Positions 15,709-22,669 of a DNA stretch of 22,669 nucleotides are shown one piece after another (position 1 is the first letter of the stretch; every line of letters begins with the position of its first letter). Position numbers and translations under genes: made by a program. The stretch covers positions 1 to 22,669 of the forward strand of contig DHDL01000029.1 of NCBI GenBank assembly GCA_002399345.1, read 5' to 3'. The DNA is from Thermoanaerobacterales bacterium UBA4877 (GTDB taxonomy: Bacteria > Bacillota > Thermoanaerobacteria > Thermoanaerobacterales > UBA4877). The notes beneath the pieces were generated by a model that saw nothing but the letters and a program-made list of their open reading frames with translations, had not been told where the DNA came from and searched no databases.

Positions 15709-15737
15709 TATTTCTTCATTTATTACAAAAATCCTCC
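15709..15737 (-). promoter_or_regulatory. Candidate sigma-H-type promoter for minCDE
   Basis: On the minus strand GGAGGATTT (15729-15737) and GAAGAAATA (15709-15717) are separated by 11 bp. The Bacillus sigma-H consensus is RnAGGAwww, 11-12 bp, RnnGAATww; only one defined position differs (A for T in the -10). The AGGAGG here serves no gene as an SD. No good sigma-A promoter is visible between the mrdA terminator and minC. Confidence 0.45.
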
Positions 15738-15746
15738 TGTCTGGGT

Positions 15747-15779
15747 AAAAAAAATAGATAGTCTGACTATCTATTTTTT
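15747..15779 (-). terminator. Intrinsic terminator after mrdA
   Basis: A perfect 14-bp stem (15749-15762 with 15766-15779; core GATAGT/ACTATC) with a 3-nt loop, followed on the minus strand by a run of eight T. It begins a few bases after the mrdA stop and ends the mre operon. The A-run on the other side makes it usable in both directions. Confidence 0.92.
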
Positions 15780-15783
15780 ACTA

Positions 15784-18048
15784 TTACTTTGTCTTGTCCT
15801 GCTTGGGCTCATCTAAATCAAAGTAGGCATCAAATATATTCTTTGCTGCATGAGCCGTATAGCTGCCGCTCCCAGCTTCATATATAACAACAGCCACAGC
15901 AATCTCGGGTTTCTCATAAGGTGCAAAACCGACAAACCAGCCGTAAGCCTTGTATGGTGGCCGCTGTGCCGATCCCGTCTTACCACCGATAGGAACGGGA
16001 TAATTCGAAAATGTACCCGATGCCGTACCGCCCATCTCTGTAACAGCCCGCATGCCTTCTTTTATATAATCCACATACTCCTTATTAAAATCTAATCTGT
16101 CTAAGACTTCGGGATGAGACTTCGTGACCATCTTGCCATCATAGGTATCAATCTCTTTCATCAAATGCGGACGGTATCTTGTTCCACCGTTTACAAGGGT
16201 CGCAATATAATTAGCCATTTGGAGGGGAGTAAATGAATTCTGCCCCTGGCCTATGGCCGCGCTCAGCGTCATACCAAGATTCCACTGAGTTCCTTTTATT
16301 GTATATAATACCTTGTCCCTGGCCTCCCTGTCGGTAATACCCAGTTCATCCATCGTTTTTACAATAACACGATCTCTTACCTCGCCTTCATCGACAAGTT
16401 TAGTAAGTCCATCCAGTTGCTTCTGATCTATTAATTTAAGTACATTTTTTACATAATAAAGGTCATCGGTGGCGGAGTCCTTCAAAATGCTTGGATTCGC
16501 CAGTGTTCCTGCCTGTTCTTCTATCTCTATGCCGGTTTTCTGTCCTAAACCGAATTTTTTTGTATACTCAGCAAGCTTATTAATGCCCAGCCTGCGTGAA
16601 ACTTCAAAGAAATAATAGTTACAGGATCCCTTGATTGCCGTGGTGATATCCACAAGTCCATGAGTCCTATGATGTTCATTCCACAGCCAGCATCCCGGAT
16701 GGTGCGCATAAGGATAAATTCCTCTGTCTAATATCTTGTCGGTTGGTTTTATAACACCCTCCATGAGTCCGGCCATACCCGTAACCATCTTAAAAGCAGA
16801 TCCCGGAGGTACGGCGCCCTTGGTTGCATAATTCCACAAGGGCTTTGGAGTACGTTCTGTCGCATCCTTTGGGTTAAGCGCCGCATATTCCTTCACCGTC
16901 GGACTGCCCTTGGCAAAAACATTAGGGTCATAATCGGGTAGACTGGCCAATGCCAAAACCTCTCCCGTATTTACATCTATAACCACCGCCGCACCCATTT
17001 TTGCATACGGAGAACTTCTAAAACCATTTCCCTCTCTTATATTCCTCATTGTATCTTCGAGGCCTTTCTCTGCAGCTTTTTGTAATTTATCATCAATCGT
17101 AAGTTTAAGAGTATTACCAGGGGTAGGCTCTTCATACGAAACACTCCTTACTTTTCTTCCCATAGCGTCTACCTCAACATACTCACCACCATCGGTCCCC
17201 TTAAGGTATTTCTCATATGATTGCTCTACCCCGGATTTGCCGATGAGATCATCAGGTTTATACTTAGACTGATCAAGTTGTTTCATGGTTTCGGAATCTA
17301 TTCTGCTTATATATCCCAATACCTGAGATGCCAGGCTGCCTTTTGGATATTGTCTTATAGGCTCCACATCCACCATCACACCGGGAAGGTCTATATGCCG
17401 CTCCTCCAACTCGGCCACCGTCTTTTCGGATATATCTTTGGCTATAGCGACAGGCTGATATGATTTATATCCCTGTTCAGCCATTATATTGCGGATATTC
17501 ATTATTTGCCTTGCATCAGATATATCGTATGAATCACTTATGGCATACCTCTTTTTCAATTTGTTCCATGCTCTTTGAGCATCTGTGTTAAGAGGTATGT
17601 TATGATCCTTCTTCCAGCGTTTTTCTCTGGCTTTAAGAATTTTCTCGCTGACCTCTTCATTTTCAATACTCTTGAAATCAAAATAAAATCCATCGTCCTT
17701 ATCATAAAAGATGGGCAATGTATCTATGTATTCTTCATCATTTTGCTCTAAGATATCTATCGCTTTATATATTACACTGTTAAGTTTCTTATCATCAATA
17801 TTGGTCCTTACGATGTTCAAGCAAAAGATGGGCTTGCTGTTGGCAAACTCAACGCCTTTGCTGTCTGTTATCTTCCCTCTTGGTGCCTTGACGGGAATCA
17901 GCCTTAATCTTTTCTCGTCGGACCATTCTCTATAATAACTCCCCTGGAACAACTGCAATTGTATCAATCTCCCGAAGATAACAGAAAAAAGCAGAATAAT
18001 TATTATAATAAATGCAATAATTTTTTTTCTAAACTCATTCGTTTCCAT
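15784..18048 (-). CDS. mrdA: Penicillin-binding protein 2 (class B PBP, elongasome transpeptidase)
   Basis: Cross-links new peptidoglycan in the elongation complex with RodA and MreBCD. 754 residues: membrane anchor (about 10-27), dimerisation/pedestal domain (about 50-300) and transpeptidase domain (about 350-740). Active-site motifs are complete: S417-A-F-K420, S475-C-N and K690-T-G. A charged, helical insert of about 65 residues (around 520-588) separates the second and third motifs; similar inserts are common in clostridial PBP2. The ATG at 18046-18048 is 12 nt after the mreD stop. It is the last gene of the mre operon, before a strong terminator. Confidence 0.95.
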   Translation of the reverse strand: METNEFRKKIIAFIIIIILLFSVIFGRLIQLQLFQGSYYREWSDEKRLRLIPVKAPRGKITDSKGVEFANSKPIFCLNIVRTNIDDKKLNSVIYKAIDILEQNDEEYIDTLPIFYDKDDGFYFDFKSIENEEVSEKILKAREKRWKKDHNIPLNTDAQRAWNKLKKRYAISDSYDISDARQIMNIRNIMAEQGYKSYQPVAIAKDISEKTVAELEERHIDLPGVMVDVEPIRQYPKGSLASQVLGYISRIDSETMKQLDQSKYKPDDLIGKSGVEQSYEKYLKGTDGGEYVEVDAMGRKVRSVSYEEPTPGNTLKLTIDDKLQKAAEKGLEDTMRNIREGNGFRSSPYAKMGAAVVIDVNTGEVLALASLPDYDPNVFAKGSPTVKEYAALNPKDATERTPKPLWNYATKGAVPPGSAFKMVTGMAGLMEGVIKPTDKILDRGIYPYAHHPGCWLWNEHHRTHGLVDITTAIKGSCNYYFFEVSRRLGINKLAEYTKKFGLGQKTGIEIEEQAGTLANPSILKDSATDDLYYVKNVLKLIDQKQLDGLTKLVDEGEVRDRVIVKTMDELGITDREARDKVLYTIKGTQWNLGMTLSAAIGQGQNSFTPLQMANYIATLVNGGTRYRPHLMKEIDTYDGKMVTKSHPEVLDRLDFNKEYVDYIKEGMRAVTEMGGTASGTFSNYPVPIGGKTGSAQRPPYKAYGWFVGFAPYEKPEIAVAVVIYEAGSGSYTAHAAKNIFDAYFDLDEPKQDKTK

Positions 18049-18060
18049 GAGATCATTCCC

Positions 18061-18570
18061 TCAAAATATCGTTTTATTTCTTTTCTTCATTATCTGATCA
18101 TTTAATATGACTAAATAATCATAAGCCAAAAAAATAATTATCCCATTTAAAAGTGCCTCCGGAAGTGATAACGCCAAAAATGACAACCCGATACCTGTTT
18201 TATAAGAAAGTGCCGCTTTGACAATAATTACTACAATACCCTTGTACACACTGTCCGATATGGTAAACAACAGTGCTGCAAAAGGGTTCTCTTTAAATAT
18301 ATTTTTGCTGATCTTGCCTACGAAAAAACCGATCGTAGCATAAATCAAACTATATATACCAAATATGGGACTGTAAAAGATATCCATAAGTATCCCTGCG
18401 ATGATACCGAATATCATGCCTTCCCATTGTCCGTTTAACATCGATATTGCCGTTACAAAAATGAGTATGAAATCAGGAGAGATATTGTACACAGCGAGAA
18501 ATGGCAACAGCGTGGTCTGTATTATAAAACAAAGTAGTAAAAGGAGCAGAATAATAAGATGTTGCCTCAT
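18061..18570 (-). CDS. mreD: Rod shape-determining protein MreD
   Basis: The 169-residue integral membrane protein has about five hydrophobic segments and the family features LPFLAVYNISPDFILIFV and GQWEGMIFGIIAGILMDIFY, the latter with the conserved G-L-D-type loop. It links MreC/MreB with RodA/PBP2. It starts 7 nt after the mreC stop with AGGAG upstream inside the mreC end. Sequence conservation in MreD is low, but size, topology and position between mreC and mrdA make the call firm. Confidence 0.93.
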   Translation of the reverse strand: MRQHLIILLLLLLCFIIQTTLLPFLAVYNISPDFILIFVTAISMLNGQWEGMIFGIIAGILMDIFYSPIFGIYSLIYATIGFFVGKISKNIFKENPFAALLFTISDSVYKGIVVIIVKAALSYKTGIGLSFLALSLPEALLNGIIIFLAYDYLVILNDQIMKKRNKTIF

Positions 18571-18577
18571 TGGTCTC

Positions 18578-19429
18578 CTACTCCTCTCCTAAATCTATTC
18601 CCGTTTTTGATGTTTTTATCACTAAAACATCCTCAAGCCGTTGAAAATCAACTCCGGGTTTTATTATTGCAGTCTTGTACAGATCACCGTGGCTATTTTC
18701 CACCTTGATAACCTTACCTATATATAGACCCTCGGGATAAACTCCTCCCAGGTTTGATGTTATTACTTCATCGCCTTTTTTCACATTTGATGTCATAGGT
18801 AAATATATCGCGCTGGCCAGGCCCTTGGCCTTCATATCTATATCCCCGTGCAGTATACCGTTATCCCCGGTTTTGTTGATTTTCACACTGACCGAACTAT
18901 TCTCATCAATGATCGATAATACCTTCGACCATTTATCGTGAACCTCGATCACTGTACCCGTAAGCCCCCCATCGGTTACAACAGCCATACCTTTTTTAAT
19001 ATCCCTGTCCTTGCCAACATTAACTGCAAAAATATCAAACCATCCTCCACTGGATTTGCCTATTACCTGCGCACCTATCATATCATAATCGCTGTCCGAT
19101 TCTTTATAATCAAGAAGGTCTTTAAGCCGCTTATTCTCCTGTTTCAGCTTTTCCGCCTCAAGTTTAAGATTATCATAGCTTCCCTCCATTGATTTTAATC
19201 TCTCATTCTCACTTTTCATACCACCTATATTCTTCAGGGAATAGAAAAAATCAGAAATCTTGCTGCCGATTTGATAAAATGTGTTACTCACAGGTTTTAT
19301 AAATGACCCTGAGATAAATTCCATTCCCGGTATAGCTTTACCTTGTAGATCAGCTCCTATTGACATTAAAATAACCAGCACAACAAGACCAACAATTATA
19401 AAATCCCTGTATTTCTCCCACCAGGGCAA
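18578..19429 (-). CDS. mreC: Cell shape-determining protein MreC
   Basis: 283 residues: one membrane segment (about 10-25), a coiled coil (about 72-110, rich in E, K and L) and the extracytoplasmic double beta-barrel (about 115-275). Family strings include GAQVIGKSSGGWFDIFAVN, KGMAVVTDGGLTGTVIEV and SNLGGVYPEGLYIG. The start is TTG at 19427-19429 (MPWWEKYRD), supported by a long G-rich SD (GGGGGGTGG) six bases upstream and no ATG nearby. It begins 14 nt after the mreB stop. Confidence 0.95.
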   Translation of the reverse strand: MPWWEKYRDFIIVGLVVLVILMSIGADLQGKAIPGMEFISGSFIKPVSNTFYQIGSKISDFFYSLKNIGGMKSENERLKSMEGSYDNLKLEAEKLKQENKRLKDLLDYKESDSDYDMIGAQVIGKSSGGWFDIFAVNVGKDRDIKKGMAVVTDGGLTGTVIEVHDKWSKVLSIIDENSSVSVKINKTGDNGILHGDIDMKAKGLASAIYLPMTSNVKKGDEVITSNLGGVYPEGLYIGKVIKVENSHGDLYKTAIIKPGVDFQRLEDVLVIKTSKTGIDLGEE

Positions 19430-19443
19430 AGTGGTCCACCCCC

Positions 19444-20454
19444 CTATCTGGATGCTCTAGATATACTATTAAAGAGATTAACCTCTTCTAGTATCTTTCC
19501 TGTTCCCAAGGCAACACAATCCAGAGGTGATTCAGCAACTTCGACGGGCATACCTGTCTCTTGTCTTACCAGTTTATCTAATCCGTCTAAGAGTGCACCT
19601 CCCCCTGCGATCATAATTCCCTTATCCATTATATCCGCAGCGAGCTCGGGAGGAGTCTTTTCCAAAGTGGATTTTATTGCCTCTAATATGGAAGAAATAC
19701 AATCTTTCATGGCTTCCATTATTTCAGTTGAGGATATTTTTAATGTCTTTGGCAGCCCCGTCATCAGATCCCTGCCGCGTATCTCCATCGTCTCTTCCTT
19801 GGCTTTGGGATATGCAGAACCTATGGTTATCTTTATCTCTTCAGATGTCCGCTCACCAATCATAAGGTTATATTCTTTCTTTATATAACTGATGATCGCT
19901 TCATCCATTTCGTCGCCGGCTATCCTTAAGTTTCTGCTGGTAACAATACCGCCCAGTGAAATTATTGCCACATCGGTGGTACCGCCGCCTATATCAACTA
20001 TCATACTTCCCGTCGGCTCTTCGACCGGAAGCCCCACGCCTATAGCAGCCGCCATGGGTTCCTCTACCAAATGTACCTCCCTGGCACCCGCCTGCATTGT
20101 TGCTTCCTCTACCGCTCTTTCTTCAACCTCGGTAACACCGGATGGAACACCAACAATTACTCTCGGTTTCCTTATACCTGACCGAGCATTTGCCTTGCCT
20201 ACAAAATATTTAAGCATAGCCTCCGTAATATCAAAATCAGCTATTACACCGTCTCTCATAGGCCTGGTCGCAATAATATTGCCCGGGGTTCTTCCAACCA
20301 TCCTCTTAGCCTGTGCCCCTACAGCTAAGACCTTATGGTTGTTCCTCTCGATTGCAACAACCGAAGGTTCCCTTACTATAACACCCTTACCCTTTATAAA
20401 TACCAAGGTATTGGCTGTACCAAGGTCAATCCCAATGTCTTTAGATAAACTCAT
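19444..20454 (-). CDS. mreB: Rod shape-determining actin homologue MreB
   Basis: Membrane-bound actin-like filament that organises cylindrical wall synthesis. The 336-residue protein has the actin-fold nucleotide motifs: phosphate 1 [11 protein letters not shown] (residues 6-16), phosphate 2 [10 protein letters not shown] (154-163), and the adenosine motif GGGALLDG in the C-terminal third. A GTG at 20466 is in frame, but the SD GAGAGGTG runs into it, and family members begin at the [10 protein letters not shown] segment, so ATG 20454 is preferred. It follows radC by a few bases. The radC-mreBCD order is widely conserved. Confidence 0.97.
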   Translation of the reverse strand: MSLSKDIGIDLGTANTLVFIKGKGVIVREPSVVAIERNNHKVLAVGAQAKRMVGRTPGNIIATRPMRDGVIADFDITEAMLKYFVGKANARSGIRKPRVIVGVPSGVTEVEERAVEEATMQAGAREVHLVEEPMAAAIGVGLPVEEPTGSMIVDIGGGTTDVAIISLGGIVTSRNLRIAGDEMDEAIISYIKKEYNLMIGERTSEEIKITIGSAYPKAKEETMEIRGRDLMTGLPKTLKISSTEIMEAMKDCISSILEAIKSTLEKTPPELAADIMDKGIMIAGGGALLDGLDKLVRQETGMPVEVAESPLDCVALGTGKILEEVNLFNSISRASR

Positions 20455-20470
20455 TGATATGAACACCTCT

Positions 20471-21160
20471 CTATTCCATTAATCCTTTGTCCTTAAAACT
20501 ATAATAGCTACCATCGCCAATAATCACATGGTCTAAAACCTGTATACCGAGTATTACGCCGCACTCTTCAATCCTGTTTGTCACCTCAACATCTTCATTG
20601 CTCGGTGTCGGATCACCACTGGGATGATTGTGGACCAGTATAATGGCAGCACTTGATTTCTTAATAGCTGCTCGGAAAATTTCTCTGGGGTGTACCAGTG
20701 ATGAATTAAGGCTACCAACGGATATGTCCTCCACAGCTATGATATTATTCTTAATATTTAGCAGTATTATTTTAAAATATTCTTTTTTTAAGTAACGCAT
20801 ATCACCCATTAATATTGCCGATACATCAGCCGGTGATTTGATGTAAAACTTTTTCTTTTCGGGCATATTATATAATCTATTCCCGAGTTCTACCGCAGCC
20901 TTTATAAGCACTGCTTTGCTCATACCTATACCCTTAAAGGCTGCAAGTTCTTCTATACTGCCGTCTATCAGTGACTCAAGCCCTCCTTGGGAAATAAGAT
21001 TCTGAGCCACTTTAAGAGCACTTTCTCCTTTTACTCCAGTTCTTATAATTATTGCCAAAAGTTCAGTATTTGATAATGCCTGTGGGCCGCATTTTATCAT
21101 TCTTTCTCTTGGTCTTTCCTCTTCCGGCAGGTCTTTTATCTTGATGTTATATTCAGTCAT
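20471..21160 (-). CDS. radC: RadC family JAMM-domain protein
   Basis: 229 residues: an N-terminal helix-hairpin-helix region (about 60-95, with [11 protein letters not shown]) and a C-terminal MPN/JAMM metal domain. The metal motif H177-N-H179-P-S-G-D-x-D190 fits H-x-H-x10-D, with the conserved glutamate region upstream. The historical name DNA repair protein RadC is poorly supported; the biochemical role is unknown. Start ATG 21158-21160, one base after the maf stop. The position between maf and mreB is the usual one in Firmicutes. Confidence 0.94.
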   Translation of the reverse strand: MTEYNIKIKDLPEEERPRERMIKCGPQALSNTELLAIIIRTGVKGESALKVAQNLISQGGLESLIDGSIEELAAFKGIGMSKAVLIKAAVELGNRLYNMPEKKKFYIKSPADVSAILMGDMRYLKKEYFKIILLNIKNNIIAVEDISVGSLNSSLVHPREIFRAAIKKSSAAIILVHNHPSGDPTPSNEDVEVTNRIEECGVILGIQVLDHVIIGDGSYYSFKDKGLME

Positions 21161-21161
21161 A

Positions 21162-21749
21162 TTACCGACCCATAACTAAAAGGTCCAAATCCCAATTTAA
21201 AAGCATGTCCCTAAGCTTGCCTATCGGAAGACCCACTATATTATAATAGCATCCTTTTATACTCTTAACAATAAGGGAACCTTTGCCTTGAATGGCATAA
21301 GCCCCCGCTTTATCCTTTGATTCACCGGTTTTTATATAATTTATTATATCTTTATCCGTGAGATCTTTCATTAAAACCTGTGTGCATTCATAATCTAATA
21401 AAACCGCGCTATTTGTAGTATTAACCACTGCCAGGCCGGTATATACCTCATGAGTCCTTCCGCTTAGTTTTCTAAGCATAGAAAAGGCATCACCCTCATC
21501 CTTGGGTTTTCCCATTATACACCCGTCCATATATACTATGGTGTCGGCCCCAATGATAATCTTACCTCTGTCAACCCTGGGCAATACAGACATTGCCTTG
21601 TCCATTGCCAGATTTTTTACCATTTCGCCCGGAGTTTCACCTTTAAGTGTCTCTTTAATATTACTTGGAATTATATCAAAGTCAAGTCCCAGTTGTTTTA
21701 ATAATTCTTTTCTGCGCGGGGAAGAAGATGCAAGAACAAGATCCGTCAT
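21162..21749 (-). CDS. maf: Maf family nucleotide pyrophosphatase
   Basis: House-cleaning nucleoside triphosphate pyrophosphatase (dTTP/UTP-type in the family), also tied to septum inhibition in Bacillus. The 195-residue protein has the signature SSSPRRKELL (residues 8-17), the catalytic segment GADTIV with D69, and GRTHEVYTGLAV. YAIQGKGSLIVKSIKGCYYNIVGLP closes the fold (given here as YAIQGKG and GCYYNIVGLP). ATG at 21747-21749 with AAGGTG upstream. It is the third gene after the operon promoter. Confidence 0.95.
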   Translation of the reverse strand: MTDLVLASSSPRRKELLKQLGLDFDIIPSNIKETLKGETPGEMVKNLAMDKAMSVLPRVDRGKIIIGADTIVYMDGCIMGKPKDEGDAFSMLRKLSGRTHEVYTGLAVVNTTNSAVLLDYECTQVLMKDLTDKDIINYIKTGESKDKAGAYAIQGKGSLIVKSIKGCYYNIVGLPIGKLRDMLLNWDLDLLVMGR

Positions 21750-21809
21750 TTTATCACCTTTATTCTATAATTATCAATTATATGAGCCATAACATTAAAG
21801 GAAATCCCG

Positions 21810-22073
21810 CTATCTTTTGTAATATACATATATACCAAGCAACATGCCGACAATCGAAAGAAAATTAATACGGAGATTAACGGAAAGAAAAAACTTAAGG
21901 TTCAACACATCAAGTACAAGATTAACAGGTATTTTAAAACCAATAGACTTGGAATTACCCAGCACAGGTAGCCATGCGGACAAGAAACTGCCCAAAAAGC
22001 TCCCTATAACCGCAAATATAAGAACCAAAGCTGCAAGATACCACAGGTTTTTGTTTCTCCTCAACCAAGTCAT
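21810..22073 (-). CDS. DUF4321 small membrane protein
   Basis: The 87-residue protein of unknown function has two or three hydrophobic segments (about 11-33, 58-68 and 70-84) and the family-like AVIGSFLGSFLSAWLPVLG stretch. It starts with an ATGA overlap (4 nt) on the preceding Gx-transporter-type gene. An SD (AAGGGG) touches the ATG, so translation is likely coupled; a TTG nine bases further on is an alternative start. Proteins of this family often sit just upstream of maf/radC/mreB in Clostridia, which suggests a role in envelope growth, but nothing in the sequence shows a reaction. Confidence 0.85.
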   Translation of the reverse strand: MTWLRRNKNLWYLAALVLIFAVIGSFLGSFLSAWLPVLGNSKSIGFKIPVNLVLDVLNLKFFLSVNLRINFLSIVGMLLGIYVYYKR

Positions 22074-22600
22074 CCCCTTAAATTCTTACCGGAAGTCTCT
22101 ACCGACGACTTTAATATATCCTTAGTCACATTAGCGACCAGGCCTACAAAAAGGCCGGTCCCTAGGCTCAAAAGACTCAGTACGGGCAAGTAGATATACA
22201 TATTGACATTGCTTATAAGTAGCGCGGAAACTGTCACCTGTGCAGCATTGTGCGCAAGAGCACCCAAAATACTAACACCGACCATGCTGAAATATTTATT
22301 AAAATATTTCATTACCATCCACATGACAAAGGTACTTACAATGGATCCGCTCAGGCTGAATAGCAGGCTTGATACCGAACCCCCCAAAAGAGTTCCCAGA
22401 ATCGGCCGCAATACGGATACAATAAATGCATCGGGAAGCCCGAAAACATATAGTGTCAGAAGTGACGCAATATTGGCCAGGCCTAACTTGGCACCGGGCG
22501 CCAAAAACGGTACGGGTATCATGTTTTCAAACACATGAAGCACCAGCCCTATACACGTAAGCATGGATAAATACATCAGCTTGAAGGTACTGTGTCTCAT
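22070..22600 (-). CDS. Gx transporter / heptaprenyl diphosphate synthase component I family membrane protein
   Basis: 176 residues with about five membrane segments. Family strings include FENMIPVPFLAPGAKLGLANI (given as FENMIPVPFLAPGAKLG) with LLTLYVFG, SVLRPILGTLLGG and GALAHNAAQ. The family (PF07456) is annotated as heptaprenyl diphosphate synthase component I, but the fold resembles the S component of ECF-type transporters, so a substrate-binding membrane subunit is equally possible. No catalytic prenyltransferase subunit (DDxxD motifs) is encoded in this window. Start ATG 22598-22600 with AAGGA upstream. It is the first gene after the promoter. Confidence 0.85.
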   Translation of the reverse strand: MRHSTFKLMYLSMLTCIGLVLHVFENMIPVPFLAPGAKLGLANIASLLTLYVFGLPDAFIVSVLRPILGTLLGGSVSSLLFSLSGSIVSTFVMWMVMKYFNKYFSMVGVSILGALAHNAAQVTVSALLISNVNMYIYLPVLSLLSLGTGLFVGLVANVTKDILKSSVETSGKNLRG

Positions 22601-22633
22601 TTTACGACATCCTTTTACATTAGCTACTTTTTA

Positions 22634-22642
22634 ATTATACCA
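22634..22642 (-). promoter_or_regulatory. Extended -10 promoter of the envelope operon
   Basis: The minus strand reads TGGTATAAT: TG, one base, then a perfect TATAAT (22634-22639), about 34 bases before the first start codon. The -35 region is poor. Confidence 0.65.
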
Positions 22643-22669
22643 TACAATGTAGATTTTTCATCCATATAA

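Noticed and set aside
19892..20482. A 196-codon open frame on the plus strand opposite mreB
   Set aside because: It is the antisense shadow of mreB: low-complexity S/T/P/I composition, no SD, no family resemblance, while the minus-strand frame is unmistakable MreB.
21750..21809. TATAAT in the maf/DUF4321 gap as a separate maf promoter
   Set aside because: The hexamer has no -35 at 16-18 bp and no TG extension; the gap is AT-rich, so a chance match is likely.
1..22669. CRISPR arrays, insertion sequences, tRNA/rRNA genes, prophage or plasmid features
   Set aside because: No repeated spacers, transposase-like frames, cloverleaf or rRNA sequence were seen; the window is dense core-genome coding sequence on one strand.

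Overview
The window looks like a chromosomal core region of a low-to-medium GC, spore-forming member of the Clostridia. The evidence is gene content and order: leuS behind a T-box, rsfS/LCP/yqeK/nadD, yhbY-obg-spo0B-like-rpmA-prp-rplU, RNase G with its radical SAM/DUF2344 partners, a SpoIVFA-like M23 protein, rodA, minEDC, mrdA-mreDCB, radC, maf, DUF4321 and the prenyl-synthase component I family. The L27 N-terminal extension with its processing protease Prp, and the T-box leader, are Firmicutes traits. I cannot name the genus. All 24 protein genes are on the minus strand, so transcription runs from right to left. Almost every base is coding, with many 4-14 nt overlaps. No stretch longer than 300 bases lacks a gene; the longest gaps are the T-box leader (1659-1873) and the nadD leader (4692-4861).

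Read in the direction of transcription: (1) 22669-15784, envelope and shape operon. An extended -10 promoter (22634-22642) precedes a membrane protein of the heptaprenyl-diphosphate-synthase-component-I/Gx transporter family, DUF4321, maf, radC, mreB, mreC, mreD and mrdA (PBP2). A strong intrinsic terminator (15747-15779) ends it. (2) 15746-13961, minC-minD-minE behind a candidate sigma-H-type promoter. (3) 13922-11958, rodA with its own extended -10 promoter, then a SpoIVFA-like M23 protein whose ribosome binding site is fully enclosed in a perfect 15-bp hairpin. (4) 11916-7965, a radical SAM protein, DUF2344 and RNase G, tightly overlapping. (5) 7947-4862, a near-consensus promoter and candidate L21 leader, then rplU-prp-rpmA-(hairpin)-spo0B-like-obg-yhbY. 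(6) 4819-1874, a promoter and structured leader, then nadD-yqeK-LCP-rsfS. (7) 1868-1, leuS behind a leucine T-box; its 3' end lies outside the window.

Together the genes cover rod-shape and septal cell-wall synthesis and septum placement (MreBCD, PBP2, RodA, MinCDE, LCP). They also cover large-subunit ribosome assembly (L21, L27, Prp, Obg, YhbY, RsfS), RNA processing (RNase G), NAD synthesis (NadD) and leucyl-tRNA charging. Most of this is a conserved syntenic block. The points that deserve attention are the regulatory structures between genes (M23 RBS hairpin, sigma-H-like promoter, rpmA/spo0B hairpin, nadD leader), the Spo0B-like protein with an altered H-box, the missing SpoIVFB neighbour, and the uncharacterised radical SAM/DUF2344/RNase G module.
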